Assembly (NCBI RefSeq): GCF_013744875.1 | Contig: NZ_CP059399.1 | Location: 3,348,001-3,412,000, forward strand | Length of the DNA stretch: 64,000 nt | Reading direction: 5' to 3' | DNA from: Nocardia huaxiensis | GTDB taxonomy: Bacteria > Actinomycetota > Actinomycetes > Mycobacteriales > Mycobacteriaceae | Shown: positions 38,372-47,447 of the stretch, piece by piece | Position numbering within the stretch: the first letter of the stretch is position 1 | Layout of the letters: every line of letters begins with the position of its first letter | Position numbers and translations under genes: made by a program | The notes under the pieces: generated by a model | What the model saw: the letters and a program-made list of their open reading frames with translations, nothing else | Told to the model about the DNA's origin: nothing | Database searches by the model: none

Positions 38372-39919
38372 GTGGGGCTGGGCAGTGTATGGCGGCGTGG
38401 TCGGAATGGATCGACGGCCGGGGACGGGGAGTGGGCGGCAGCGGAATACGATCTGTGGCAGTGGTTTCCGGAAGAGCTGGCGTGGCGGCTGTTCGTGCTG
38501 CCCGTCGACGGATTCTTCGTGCTGTCCTCGCGCGAGGGGGTGCGGTTCGGATACTTCCAGCGGACCGGCGACCGGCTGCGCGGTGAACTGGAAGCCGCGA
38601 CGGGCTTTCGCGAGCAGTTCGAGGTGCGCTGGCCCGCCCGGTTCGAGGAGTTCGAGCGGCTCGCCGAACGCGTGGCCGCCGCGCTGCGCGCCGAATTCGG
38701 GCTGCGCCTGCCCATCGAAGCGGCCGCGGCCGCCTGGGTCGACGGAGACGAGCAGATCGACTGCGGGCCTTTGGGATACGCCTTCCCACCCGAAACCCTG
38801 CGCACCCTGAGCCCCGCCGACGCACTGCGCATGGTCCAGCTCGGACGCGAAAGCCTCGCCGCCGACAAGGATGTCGCCGCCTCCGACCAGGAACTGCGGC
38901 TCATCGCCGGCGAGGACTACCTGGAGCAGCACGGCATCGACATCCTGACCCGCCCCGGACCGGGCCGGCCGGTGCGCGAACGCACCGTCGACTTCATCGG
39001 CATGGACGGCCCCGACTGCCTCGCCGTACTCGACGTCTTCCTGGATCTCGATGGCGAGAACAAACTTCCGCGCCGCATCCGCCGAGAGTTCAACGGCCAC
39101 ACCCTGGAACAGGGCAACCCCGACTACACCCTCGCCATGATCCACCACGACCCGGACATGCGGGCCATCCTCCAGCGGCATCCCGAGCTCGCGGAGGCCC
39201 TGTCCCAGGGCCGGATTCGCGTCGACTACGCGCTCATGATCGTCGACTCCGGCAAACGCATGCGCTTCCACGACTTCACCGCGACTCCCGAGCCCGACCG
39301 ACCGGCCGCCGCGCCCCAACAGGTTCCGGAGCTGCGCCCTGAATCCGGTTCCGCCGCAGCGCCGTCCCTCCCCTTCGACCCGTATCCTCTGCTACAGCCG
39401 GTCGATTGGCCGCATCGCAACCTGATCCCCAACTGGCCCAGCGCCTCCGGCAACGCCCCCATTATCGTGCTCACCGCCGACACCGGCGACGGCTACGCCA
39501 TGCAGAGCTACGACCCCGCCGCTCCCGGCAACGACTTCCTGCTCCCCGCCGCCATAGCCCGCCTGTCCAGCCTCCAGCGCTACCCCTGGGAAACCGACGA
39601 ACTCTACGGCCTCCCCGTAGCCAACTGCTCCGGCCACGACTTCGCCGCGGAAAAAGTTCTCGACCCCCGCGCCATGCAGGACGCCCACCACCTCCTCGAC
39701 AGCCCCCGCCTCTGGGTCTCCACGCCCCGCCGCACCTGCCTCACCGCCGTCCCCTACGAACTCGACGAACGCCAGCTCATGGTCTTCCAACGCCTGGTCA
39801 CCCTCACCTACGAAGACGACTCCTACGGCAACGCCCCCATCACCCCCGGCGCCTACCTGGTCGAGAACGGCCGCATCATCGACTTCGTGGAGGACGTGAA
39901 CCTGCTCGGCGTCGGCTGA
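38372..39919 (+). CDS. Unknown 515-residue protein
   Basis: No family was recognised. It is soluble, acidic, without signal peptide or membrane helices. Two parts are suggested by a low-complexity Pro/Ala/Ser linker near residues 315-345. The N-terminal part starts with a Trp/Glu-rich segment (EYDLWQWFPEELAWRLFVLPVDGFFVLSS). The C-terminal part has PIIVLTADTGDGYAMQSYDP, CSGHDF and ends GAYLVENGRIIDFVEDVNLLG. GGAG at 38361 lies 7 nt before GTG 38372; an in-frame GTG at 38327 lacks a ribosome site. The gene faces the DUF4132 locus. Codon use is like its neighbours, so recent transfer is not indicated. Confidence 0.8.
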   Translation: MGLGSVWRRGRNGSTAGDGEWAAAEYDLWQWFPEELAWRLFVLPVDGFFVLSSREGVRFGYFQRTGDRLRGELEAATGFREQFEVRWPARFEEFERLAERVAAALRAEFGLRLPIEAAAAAWVDGDEQIDCGPLGYAFPPETLRTLSPADALRMVQLGRESLAADKDVAASDQELRLIAGEDYLEQHGIDILTRPGPGRPVRERTVDFIGMDGPDCLAVLDVFLDLDGENKLPRRIRREFNGHTLEQGNPDYTLAMIHHDPDMRAILQRHPELAEALSQGRIRVDYALMIVDSGKRMRFHDFTATPEPDRPAAAPQQVPELRPESGSAAAPSLPFDPYPLLQPVDWPHRNLIPNWPSASGNAPIIVLTADTGDGYAMQSYDPAAPGNDFLLPAAIARLSSLQRYPWETDELYGLPVANCSGHDFAAEKVLDPRAMQDAHHLLDSPRLWVSTPRRTCLTAVPYELDERQLMVFQRLVTLTYEDDSYGNAPITPGAYLVENGRIIDFVEDVNLLGVG

Positions 39920-39958
39920 AATCCGTTGCACCACACCATCAGACGATGAGGCACAGGT

Positions 39959-40131
39959 TCAGTGCGATTCGGCGACCCGCAGCGATCCGAGGTCGCGGAG
40001 CAGCTCGGAGGCGTCGACCGGGTCCAGCCGGGCGAAGCCACCGGTCATGCTGACCCAGATCCGCTGCCAAGGGCGGGACAGCGGATCGCGCAGCGGAATA
40101 CCGGGTTCGCAGACCATCCGGACGCACTGAT
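39959..40131 (-). pseudogene. Remnant of a second DUF4132 C-terminus
   Basis: Read on the minus strand this stretch encodes MVCEPGIPLRDPLSRPWQ, then IWVSMTGGFARLDP and ASELLRDLGSLRV before a TGA at 39959. The end of the intact DUF4132 gene (40188 onward) encodes the near-identical IVCEPGIPRRDPLSRPQQ and SELLRDLGSLRV. The DNA copies are 229 bp apart and 39975-40012 is identical to 40204-40241. No start codon or upstream coding part remains, so this is the stub of a tandem duplicate whose body was lost. Confidence 0.8.
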
Positions 40132-40187
40132 CCCCGCGACGGTTTGCGGCAGATCCGCTGTGCCGCAACATTGTCCGGTGCGGCAGC

Positions 40188-43100
40188 TCAGGGTTGTGTG
40201 AGGACCCGCAGCGATCCGAGGTCGCGGAGCAGCTCGGAGGCTTCGATCGGGCTCAGGCGGGCGAAGTGGCCGACCATGCTGACCCAGATCCGCTGCTGCG
40301 GGCGTGAGAGCGGGTCCCGTCGCGGTATGCCGGGTTCGCACACGATGCGGGCGTACTGATTGCCATGGTCGAGTGGGCGGAACAGTTCCCCGAACGCGTC
40401 GCCGCCATCCGGCTGCGTCTCCCAGCCCCGAGTGCAGAGCCGCAGCAGTGAGCCCGTGCTGACAGTGAGATCGCGGAAACGCTCGACACCATCCGCCGCC
40501 TCGGGTGAGGCGGGCGGGAAGACCGCGCGGGCCAATTGCTCGAACGGTTGCAGAATCTCGTAGTCGGTGAACACCTCGGTCCAAGCGGGGACGGCGCCGC
40601 CGAGATCCAGGGGATGGGCGACACCCACCCGGACCGGTTCCGGGAGCGATACGGCGCGATCGGAGACATCGGCGTAGCTGCCGTCCTCGGCAATTCGGAA
40701 GGTGCGGAACGGTATTCCCGCATCGTCGTAGGTGGCCCACACCACCCGGCGAGCGAGCCGCGCGAGCAGCGGATGCGTGCCGAAGGTCTGCCGGTGCGCG
40801 GCGACCGGCCAGCGGCGACCCCGGACCATGGCACTCTCGAGCCGGCGGGCTTGTTCGCGCACTGCGCGTTTCATGCCTTTGCGAGCAGTCCGATAGCGGC
40901 GATGCGCCGCGCCCGCCGTGGGGGAATCGTCGGCGGCCGGCTTCGGCACCGCCCGGCGGCGGGCGCCCGGCGACCACGGTCCGTGCCCGGGGCGCACCGC
41001 GTCGAAGGTGTGCAGGTTCAGTTGATCGTCCAGCTGAACCAGGAAACCGCGTGGCCCATAATCCAATTCGAGCCTCCCACCGGCATCGAATCCGAAGGTG
41101 GGCGCCAGGCTGTCGAGTAAATCCTCCAGTGTGAGCTGAGCGCGAGCCGCGACCTGTTCGAGCCGCAGCCGCGCCGCGTCTCGGCAGGCCCACATTCCGG
41201 CCCGCTCCGAGAGCCGGTGCAGATGACGCAACGCACCCCGGGTGCCGATCGCGACCAGGGCATCGAGCCAGGACACGGCAAAGGAATCCAGGCTGTTGCT
41301 CGACCACATGTGGAGGTACAGCGCGATCCGGTCCGCTGTCTCGTCATCGCCGAGCAGGCCGACAGCGGTGAGCACCCAGTCGTCCTGCCACGGGAACTCC
41401 GCCAGGCGCCATTCCTCGAAGAGGGCCCAGGCGAATTCGGCCAGCGACGCAGGATCGACGAGCGACTTGATGCCGGGGATACCGGCAGGCTCGTTGTTCT
41501 GGGCGCTGTGGGCCGGCGGCCGCACAGGCTCGATCGGCTCCGCCGACTCCCCAGCCTCCAACAGCATGGCGACCTCCAGCGGCCGAGCCGTCCGTTCGTA
41601 CGACGCCAGCAGCGACCCGAGTTCGATGATCGCGGAATCCGGTAGTGCCCTCCGGGTTTCGCGGAGGAAGACCGGTGGCAGCGTAGCCGGGTCGAACCAC
41701 TCCGGGAGCCCCGAAGCCCGCGGCGCCGGTGGTTCCGGGCCGATGATCGCGGTGATCGCCGCACCCACCTCGGGTCCGAAAGCCAGTGCGGTGGACCTGA
41801 TCCGCGCGCGGTGGTCGGCGCTCAGCGTGCGCAGTGCCGCCGTCGCCCTGCTGCGTTCGCCGGCGGAATCTGACAATGCGTCAGCGATCAGATCCGCTGC
41901 GGCAGTGCCGATATGACGATCGAACCACTCCAGAGCGCCCTCGCGTTCCGCCTTGCGGCGCAAGCCACCCGCCATCAGCCGAGTGATCTCCGTGCCGGTG
42001 AGTGCGCCCAGCGCCCGACCGAGTTCGGCCGGATTCTTCCGCAGCACAGGCAGCACGAATTCGACAGCGTCCGTATCGAATCGCCCGAGAATGCAGGTCA
42101 AGACCGAGACGGTGTCGTTCGACGCCAGATCGCGCCTGCTGTAGTCGAGCGCAGGTGGTGGTGTGCCGAGGTGTTCGAGCGCGATGTCCCCGTCCGCGCA
42201 CGCCAGCAGGACCGCCAATCGGGTGGCATTCGGATGCGGACCGGCGAGTTCCCGGTCGACGGCCGCGCGCACATCGCCGTTCGCCCATTGCGGACGCCGG
42301 AACCGGGCTGCGGCCCACTCCTCCCGCTCGCCTTCCAACCAGGCAAGCGAAACAGGTTGCGGCTCATGAAAACCGGTCAGGACCACCCGGCGAACACGCC
42401 TCCCGGGCGGGGCGATCACAGTCCGCCGCAGTGCGGCGGGCACCTCGCGCACCGGGGCGACCCGATGATTCACCGGCGCACAACCGAACTCGGCCGCCAG
42501 CTCCGGATTCGCCCGCGCGTGCCGGAACCGCAGATGCCGGATGATGAGCGAGCTGCCACCGGCTTCGTTCAGCATGCGCATGGCTCGACGCGGAAAACGC
42601 TGCACCGCAGCGGTAATCGCCGACGTCACCGCCGTTCGGTCCGCGTGCTTCAGCAGTTGCGCGAATGCCTCGTCGGTCGGAAGCCACGCGAGCGCGTGCG
42701 CGTGCTCGCGCATCTCGTCCGGTTGTTTCGACTGCTCCAACAGCCGGCCCAGCACGAAGCCGCCCTCCGGCCCTACCCGCACGAGTGCCGAGTACAGCAG
42801 CGCGAACCCGTTCTGCACCCCCACCGAGGGGAACGCGAACCGCTCGACCAGTATTCGCAACTGTGCCACCGTGGTGATCGACGCACCGAGCAGATGGCGC
42901 TCGCAGATCCCGTCGTCACGGAATTCCGGCTCGTCATGCGCCAGATCCTCATCCACCCACCGCTGTTCGCCGGGCGCCAGCACCGAGGCGGCGATCCGCA
43001 GCTGCCACGGCGGCGTACCCTCCCGCGCCGCCGCCAGCCCGGCCACCAGCGTCCGGTACTCCTCCTCGGACAGAGCGGCTGTACCCCGCCGCAACTCATA

Positions 43101-43286
43101 CAGCAGATCGGGCAGCCGAACCGCGTGAATCAGCCTGTCCCGCAGCTGATCCGGGTCGGCTCCGAGCAGCAACCGGCATTCGTGAACAGCGAACTCGGCC
43201 CCGGCCCGCGGCCCGAACCCCCACGCCGGGACAACCTGCCCCCACCACGAATCCGGTACCCGCCAAGCATCCTCGTCACCCCGCAC
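40188..43286 (-). CDS. DUF4132 domain-containing large protein
   Basis: A 1032-residue soluble protein. The DUF4132 core lies at about 790-920: RRVVWATYDD, FRTFRIAEDGSYADVSD, VGVAHPLDL, WTEVFTDYEILQPFEQLAR. The preceding 700 residues are helical and repetitive (HEAT-like: LLEQSKQPDEMREHAHALAWLPTDEAFAQLL). Relatives include E. coli MolR/YehI; their activity is unknown and they often sit beside WGR or MoxR-type genes, not seen here. The start is GTG 43286 without a clear ribosome site. A duplicated stub of its own 3' end follows at 39959-40131. Confidence 0.85.
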   Translation of the reverse strand: MRGDEDAWRVPDSWWGQVVPAWGFGPRAGAEFAVHECRLLLGADPDQLRDRLIHAVRLPDLLYELRRGTAALSEEEYRTLVAGLAAAREGTPPWQLRIAASVLAPGEQRWVDEDLAHDEPEFRDDGICERHLLGASITTVAQLRILVERFAFPSVGVQNGFALLYSALVRVGPEGGFVLGRLLEQSKQPDEMREHAHALAWLPTDEAFAQLLKHADRTAVTSAITAAVQRFPRRAMRMLNEAGGSSLIIRHLRFRHARANPELAAEFGCAPVNHRVAPVREVPAALRRTVIAPPGRRVRRVVLTGFHEPQPVSLAWLEGEREEWAAARFRRPQWANGDVRAAVDRELAGPHPNATRLAVLLACADGDIALEHLGTPPPALDYSRRDLASNDTVSVLTCILGRFDTDAVEFVLPVLRKNPAELGRALGALTGTEITRLMAGGLRRKAEREGALEWFDRHIGTAAADLIADALSDSAGERSRATAALRTLSADHRARIRSTALAFGPEVGAAITAIIGPEPPAPRASGLPEWFDPATLPPVFLRETRRALPDSAIIELGSLLASYERTARPLEVAMLLEAGESAEPIEPVRPPAHSAQNNEPAGIPGIKSLVDPASLAEFAWALFEEWRLAEFPWQDDWVLTAVGLLGDDETADRIALYLHMWSSNSLDSFAVSWLDALVAIGTRGALRHLHRLSERAGMWACRDAARLRLEQVAARAQLTLEDLLDSLAPTFGFDAGGRLELDYGPRGFLVQLDDQLNLHTFDAVRPGHGPWSPGARRRAVPKPAADDSPTAGAAHRRYRTARKGMKRAVREQARRLESAMVRGRRWPVAAHRQTFGTHPLLARLARRVVWATYDDAGIPFRTFRIAEDGSYADVSDRAVSLPEPVRVGVAHPLDLGGAVPAWTEVFTDYEILQPFEQLARAVFPPASPEAADGVERFRDLTVSTGSLLRLCTRGWETQPDGGDAFGELFRPLDHGNQYARIVCEPGIPRRDPLSRPQQRIWVSMVGHFARLSPIEASELLRDLGSLRVLTQP

Positions 43287-43786
43287 TGTCCGACATCATC
43301 CCCACGATCGAGCGAATCCCTGCCCGACGAAAGTACCCCGCCGGGCACGGTCCGTACGCCGGCGGCGCGCCTGCCGGGCTGCTGCCTTGGGCCGGTCACG
43401 ATGGAAATTTCCGAACAGGGCCGGATCGCGGGCGCAATGGATGATTGCTCGGCAACGGGGGTATACAGCCTGCGCCGCCGCCCGGAAACGGTGTCGTGTG
43501 CGCACTCGAGCGGGCCAAACGGCTGTCGGGAGCTTTCGGCGCGCTAGCGGACGCGAGCGGAAGCTCCCGTCATCCATCCCAGAGGGCTAGGCTGAATTCG
43601 GTTGCGAAAGTCGGCCCACTTCGATGGCACGGACCGTGACGTGATCGCACGACGTTCGGACAACTCTGCCCCCAGGGCTCAGCTGTTTGCAGTACCTCCA
43701 GCCGCTTCACCGTTGTCGCGGGTGATCCGTCGCCGCCGCCGAATCCCGAGATGCCGGTCCCACCACTGATAGGGGCTCGGTTCGTA
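43287..43786. other. 500-bp gap with no convincing gene; contains a stem-loop
   Basis: Open frames exist on both strands but have Arg/Ala-rich, compositionally biased products without a start context or recognisable motif. One structured element is visible: GGGAGCTT at 43528-43535 pairs with AAGCTCCC at 43561-43568, with partial further pairing inside (CGGCGCGC against GCG). The GC content stays high. The promoter of the DUF4132 gene should lie near 43300; no clear -10 was found. Confidence 0.5.
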
Positions 43787-44107
43787 ATGGACCACACCTG
43801 GATCTCCGGAAATTCGATCGTGGTCGTTGCCGCTGCCGACCGGGTGGCCACCTACGGTTTGGATTGGGAGCAAGCCGTACGTCTGTTGCCCAGCATCGAT
43901 ACTCCCGACCTCCATGGCTGGCTGCGAGCGCACGGTGACACGAATGTGCTCGTGGTCCCCGGGGACGGCTGCCCGGCAGCGCTACGCGCCCTGCCGCACC
44001 GTGAAATCTGCATCCCCGCATTGGAATTCGCGTTGTTCGCCACCGTGCTGTCCGCGCGGCCGCCACGACCCTGCGCGCCTGTCATCGCGGCCGGACCCGC
44101 CGCCTGA
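43787..44107 (+). CDS. Hypothetical 106-residue protein
   Basis: The product starts MDHTWISGNSIVVVAAADRV and contains a plausible alternation of strands and helices (VRLLPSIDTPDLHGWLRAHGDTNVLVVPGDG). Three cysteines lie in the second half. No family was recognised and the ATG has no clear Shine-Dalgarno. Support comes from a strong bidirectional terminator 32 bp after its stop and from actinomycete-like codon use. It could be spurious. Confidence 0.45.
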   Translation: MDHTWISGNSIVVVAAADRVATYGLDWEQAVRLLPSIDTPDLHGWLRAHGDTNVLVVPGDGCPAALRALPHREICIPALEFALFATVLSARPPRPCAPVIAAGPAA

Positions 44108-44138
44108 CAGCGCAGGTCCCCCTCCGGTGCGGGCGAAC

Positions 44139-44179
44139 GCGAAGCGGGCGGTCACCCACCGGGTGACCGCCCGCTTCGC
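44139..44179. terminator. Strong bidirectional terminator downstream of accD6
   Basis: A perfect 19-bp stem (44139-44157 with 44161-44179, core GGGCGGTCACCC) with a 3-nt loop. It lies 17 bp beyond the accD6 stop on the minus strand and after the 43787 ORF on the plus strand, so it ends the FAS-II operon. Confidence 0.88.
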
Positions 44180-44195
44180 AGTGCCGTACCAGGAG

Positions 44196-45626
44196 TTACA
44201 GCGGAATGTTCTTGTTGTGCTGCGGCCGGGCCGGCGCGGCGGCCAGGGCTGCGGCGAGGGTGGAGCGGGTCTTGGCGGGGTCGATGACCTCGTCCACGAC
44301 GCCGATCGAAATCGCACGCTGCACGCCACCGGCGATCTTCTCGTGCTCGGCGGTGAGGCGCTCGAGCATGGCCTCGCGCTCCTCCTCGGGAGCAGCCGCG
44401 AGCGCCTTCTTGTGCAGGATGCCGACCGCGGCCTTGGCGCCCATGACGGCGACCTCCGAACCGGGCCAGGCGTAGACGGCGGTAGCGCCGAGCGCGCGGG
44501 CGTTCATGGCGATGTAGGCGCCGCCGTAGATCTTGCGGGTCACCAGCGTGACGCGGGGGACGCGCGCTTCGGCGAAGGCGTGCAACAGTTTCGCGCCGCG
44601 GCGCACCACGCCCTCGAACTCCTGCGAAACGCCCGGCAGGTACCCCGGAACGTCGGTGACGACGATCAGCGGAATGCCGAAGGCATTGCACAGGCGCACG
44701 AAACGCGAAGCCTTCTCGGCACTTTCGGAGTTGAGGCAGCCGCCCAGGCGAATCGGGTTGTTGGCCAGCACACCCACGGTGCGGCCACCGAGCCGGCCGA
44801 GACCGACCACCATGGAGCGGGCATACCCGCCCTGCAATTCCTCGAAAGTGCTTTCGCCGTCGACATTGTCGAGCAGCTCGTTGATGATCGGCTTGACGTC
44901 GTAGGCGCGCTTGGCCGACTCCGGCATCATGGCCTTCAGGTCCACGTCACCGTGTTCGGCTGCGGCCAAATCGAATTCGCCCTGCTCGGCGAACATCGAC
45001 ACCAGCCGGCGCGCGCGGTGCATGGCATCGGATTCGTCATCGGCGACGATGTGGCAGACACCGGACTTCTTGCCGTGCGTGACCGGGCCACCCAGGGTCG
45101 CCATGTCCACGCTCTCGCCGGTCACCGTCTTGACGATGTCCGGACCGGTGACGAAGACGCGGCCTTCCGGGGCCATGATCACGATATCGGTCAGGGCCGG
45201 ACCGTAGGCGGCGCCACCGGCGGCGAAGCCGAGCACCACGGAAATCTGCGGCACCTGGCCGGACGCGCGGACCATGGCCTCGAAGACCAGGCCGACGGCG
45301 TGCAGCGCCTCGACGCCTTCGGCGAGGCGCGCGCCTCCCGAATGCCACAGTCCGACAACGGGAATCTTGGAGTCGATGGCGGTATCGATCGCATCGACAA
45401 TGTGTTTGCAACCCTCGACGCCCATGGCGCCACCCATGACGGTGGCATCGGAGCAGTAGGCCACGGTGCGCACACCGTCGACCTCGCCGATGGCGGCCAG
45501 CACGCCGGACTTGTCACGCGGGTGCAGCGGCAGCACGGTTCCGGGATCGAAGAAGCGCTGCAGGCGACCCAGCGGGTCACGGGGATCGGTCGTGGTGTCC
45601 GCGTGCGCGGGGGCCATGATGGTCAT
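44196..45626 (-). CDS. accD6: Acyl-CoA carboxylase beta (carboxyltransferase) subunit of the FAS-II operon
   Basis: A 476-residue carboxyltransferase that moves carboxyl from biotin to acetyl-CoA (and propionyl-CoA), giving malonyl-CoA for fatty and mycolic acid elongation. Two crotonase-fold halves are visible: GGAMGVEGCKHIVDAIDTAID with WHSGGARLAEGVEAL and GFAAGGAAYGPALTDIVIM; then GYLPGVSQEFEGVVRRGAKLLHAFAEA with RKIYGGAYIAMNARALGATAVYAWPGSEVAVMG. Position directly after kasA matches mycobacterial accD6 (Rv2247). GAGGAG lies 8 nt before ATG 45626. The 154-bp spacer from kasA contains a large hairpin. A biotin-carrier alpha subunit must come from elsewhere. Confidence 0.93.
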   Translation of the reverse strand: MTIMAPAHADTTTDPRDPLGRLQRFFDPGTVLPLHPRDKSGVLAAIGEVDGVRTVAYCSDATVMGGAMGVEGCKHIVDAIDTAIDSKIPVVGLWHSGGARLAEGVEALHAVGLVFEAMVRASGQVPQISVVLGFAAGGAAYGPALTDIVIMAPEGRVFVTGPDIVKTVTGESVDMATLGGPVTHGKKSGVCHIVADDESDAMHRARRLVSMFAEQGEFDLAAAEHGDVDLKAMMPESAKRAYDVKPIINELLDNVDGESTFEELQGGYARSMVVGLGRLGGRTVGVLANNPIRLGGCLNSESAEKASRFVRLCNAFGIPLIVVTDVPGYLPGVSQEFEGVVRRGAKLLHAFAEARVPRVTLVTRKIYGGAYIAMNARALGATAVYAWPGSEVAVMGAKAAVGILHKKALAAAPEEEREAMLERLTAEHEKIAGGVQRAISIGVVDEVIDPAKTRSTLAAALAAAPARPQHNKNIPL

Positions 45627-45684
45627 CGCAAACTCTCCTCAGAAAAAGGAAGTGCGGTCGCCGAAGCGGCTGCGAAATGTCGAA

Positions 45685-45739
45685 GTCCCGGCAGGGAATT
45701 CAGATGCGAGATCTCCATCTGAAGATCCCCTGCCGGGAC
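45685..45739. repeat. Two-tier hairpin in the kasA-accD6 spacer
   Basis: Outer stem GTCCCGGCAGGG (45685-45696) pairs perfectly with 45728-45739; inner stem TTCAGATG (45699-45706) pairs with 45716-45723; the loop is 9 nt. It lies within the FAS-II operon, where kasB occurs in mycobacteria. No U-run follows it on the minus strand, so it is more likely an mRNA processing/stability element or partial attenuator than a full terminator. Confidence 0.7.
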
Positions 45740-45780
45740 CGCTTGTCTATCGACCGGTGTAGAGAAGTACTGCTCGGTGA

Positions 45781-47031
45781 TCAGTACCGGCCGAAGGCGA
45801 GCGCGACATTGTGCCCACCGAAACCGAAAGAGTTGTTGATCGCGTACTCGATGTCCTGGTGCCGGGCGACGCCGTGCACCACATCGAGATCGATCTCCGG
45901 ATCCTGGTTCTCCAGGTTCAGCGTCGGCGGGACGATGCCGTCCCGGATGCTGAGGACCGTGAGCACCGACTCGAGAGCGCCGACAGCGCCGATCGAGTGG
46001 CCCAGGGCGGACTTGGGCGCGTACACCGACGCATGCTGCACCCCGGCCTTGTGAATCGCGTTGGCCTCGGCGGTGTCGCCGACGGGGGTGGCGGTCGCAT
46101 GCGCGTTGACGTGCGTGACGTCCTTGGGCGACAGCCCCGCGGTCTGCATGGCGCGCTGCATGGCGCGCGCCGCGCCGGAACCCTCGGGATCCGGGGCAAC
46201 CAGGTGGAAGCCGTCGGAGGTGATGCCCGCACCCAGCAGACGCGCGTGGATGGTGGCACCGCGGGCCTTGGCGTGCTCCTCGGTCTCGATGACCATGAGC
46301 GCACCCGCCTCACCGAAGACGAAGCCGTCGCGGTCCTTGTCGAACGGACGCGAAGCGCTCTTCGGATCGTCGTTGCGGGTCGACATGGCGCGCATCATCG
46401 AGAATGCCGCGATCGGCACCGAATCGATGAAGCCTTCGACGCCACCGGTGACGACCATGTCGGCGTCACCCATGACGATCATCCGCCACGCATTCGCGAT
46501 GGCCTCCGAACCCGACGAACACGCCGAGACCGGAGTGATCACTCCTGCCCGAGCCTGGAGTTCGAGACCCACAACAGCGGACGGACCATTCGGCATGACC
46601 ATCTGAACAGCCAGCGGCGAGATCTTGCGGTAGCCGCCGTTCTTCAGCTTGTCGACCGAGTCGATGAGGGCATCGCCGCCGCCGAGACCGGTGCCGATGG
46701 CGACACCCAGACGCAGCGGGTCGACCTCCGGGCTGCCGGCGTTCTTCCACACCTCGCGACCGAGGACGGTCGCCAGCCGCTCGACATACGCCATACGGCG
46801 GATCTCGACCCGGCTGAGCAGCGTGTCCGGGGACACCTTCAGGTGGCCACCGATACGGACCGGAAGGTCGTACTCCTCGACGAAGTCGTCCTCGAGGACA
46901 TCGATGCCGCTCTCGCCGTTGAGGAGGCCCTTCCACGTCGCATCGACATCACCAGCGATCGACGTGGTCGCCGCCAGGCTAGTTACGACGACGTTGGGAA
47001 AGTTCCCGTTCAAGGTGGAAGGAGTGGTCAC
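45781..47031 (-). CDS. kasA: Beta-ketoacyl-ACP synthase of FAS-II
   Basis: A 416-residue condensing enzyme that elongates acyl-AcpM with malonyl-AcpM on the path to meromycolates. The catalytic residues occupy the same numbers as in M. tuberculosis KasA: C171 in [13 protein letters not shown]311 in [13 protein letters not shown]340 and H345 in [14 protein letters not shown]. The terminal GGHN motif is in [16 protein letters not shown]. The N-terminus [27 protein letters not shown] also matches KasA. It begins 8 bp after the acpM stop. There is only one KAS gene here, unlike the kasA-kasB pair of mycobacteria. It is the thiolactomycin/isoniazid-pathway target class. Confidence 0.95.
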   Translation of the reverse strand: MTTPSTLNGNFPNVVVTSLAATTSIAGDVDATWKGLLNGESGIDVLEDDFVEEYDLPVRIGGHLKVSPDTLLSRVEIRRMAYVERLATVLGREVWKNAGSPEVDPLRLGVAIGTGLGGGDALIDSVDKLKNGGYRKISPLAVQMVMPNGPSAVVGLELQARAGVITPVSACSSGSEAIANAWRMIVMGDADMVVTGGVEGFIDSVPIAAFSMMRAMSTRNDDPKSASRPFDKDRDGFVFGEAGALMVIETEEHAKARGATIHARLLGAGITSDGFHLVAPDPEGSGAARAMQRAMQTAGLSPKDVTHVNAHATATPVGDTAEANAIHKAGVQHASVYAPKSALGHSIGAVGALESVLTVLSIRDGIVPPTLNLENQDPEIDLDVVHGVARHQDIEYAINNSFGFGGHNVALAFGRY

Positions 47032-47039
47032 AGTAGGTC

Positions 47040-47342
47040 CTATTCGGCTTCGCCGAACTTGGCCTTCAGCTCCGCAGCCGCGTCGGCGTTCTCGGCCTCG
47101 AGCTTCTGGATGTAGGACACCGCGTCGCCGACGGTCTTCAGGCTGGCGAGATCCTCGTCCGGGATCTTCACGCCGTACTTGTCCTCGGTCTGCACGGCGA
47201 TCTCGACCATCGACAGCGAGTCGATGTCCAGGTCATCGACGAAAGACTTCTCGATCGTCACTTCGGAGGGCTCGATACCGGTCACCTCTTCGATGATCTT
47301 GCCGAGCTCTTCGACGATCTGTTCCTGGGTCAGAGCGGCCAC
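47040..47342 (-). CDS. acpM: Meromycolate-type acyl carrier protein
   Basis: A 100-residue acidic carrier protein. The phosphopantetheine site is S42 in [14 protein letters not shown], which with VTGIEPSEV and the C-terminal extension ([19 protein letters not shown]) marks the AcpM type rather than the shorter AcpP. It holds growing meromycolate chains for KasA. GTG 47342 has AAGGGAG 8 nt upstream and gives the family N-terminus ([15 protein letters not shown]). An in-frame ATG at 47423 would add an unrelated leader of 27 residues and is rejected. Confidence 0.95.
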   Translation of the reverse strand: MAALTQEQIVEELGKIIEEVTGIEPSEVTIEKSFVDDLDIDSLSMVEIAVQTEDKYGVKIPDEDLASLKTVGDAVSYIQKLEAENADAAAELKAKFGEAE

Positions 47343-47447
47343 TGTGGTGGCTCCCTTCTTGATGCTGTTGGTGGTGTCGGATTGATTTGTGCTTGCGGCC
47401 GAAGATCTTTGCCCCATCGCCATTGGTGGAGCGGGCCGCGAGTCAAG

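Noticed and set aside
43827..45722. 631-codon plus-strand frame over accD6
   Set aside because: Antisense shadow; it crosses the strong terminator at 44139-44179 and has biased composition.
47343..47423. Longer acpM starting at ATG 47423
   Set aside because: The extra 27 residues do not resemble AcpM; GTG 47342 has a well-placed ribosome site.
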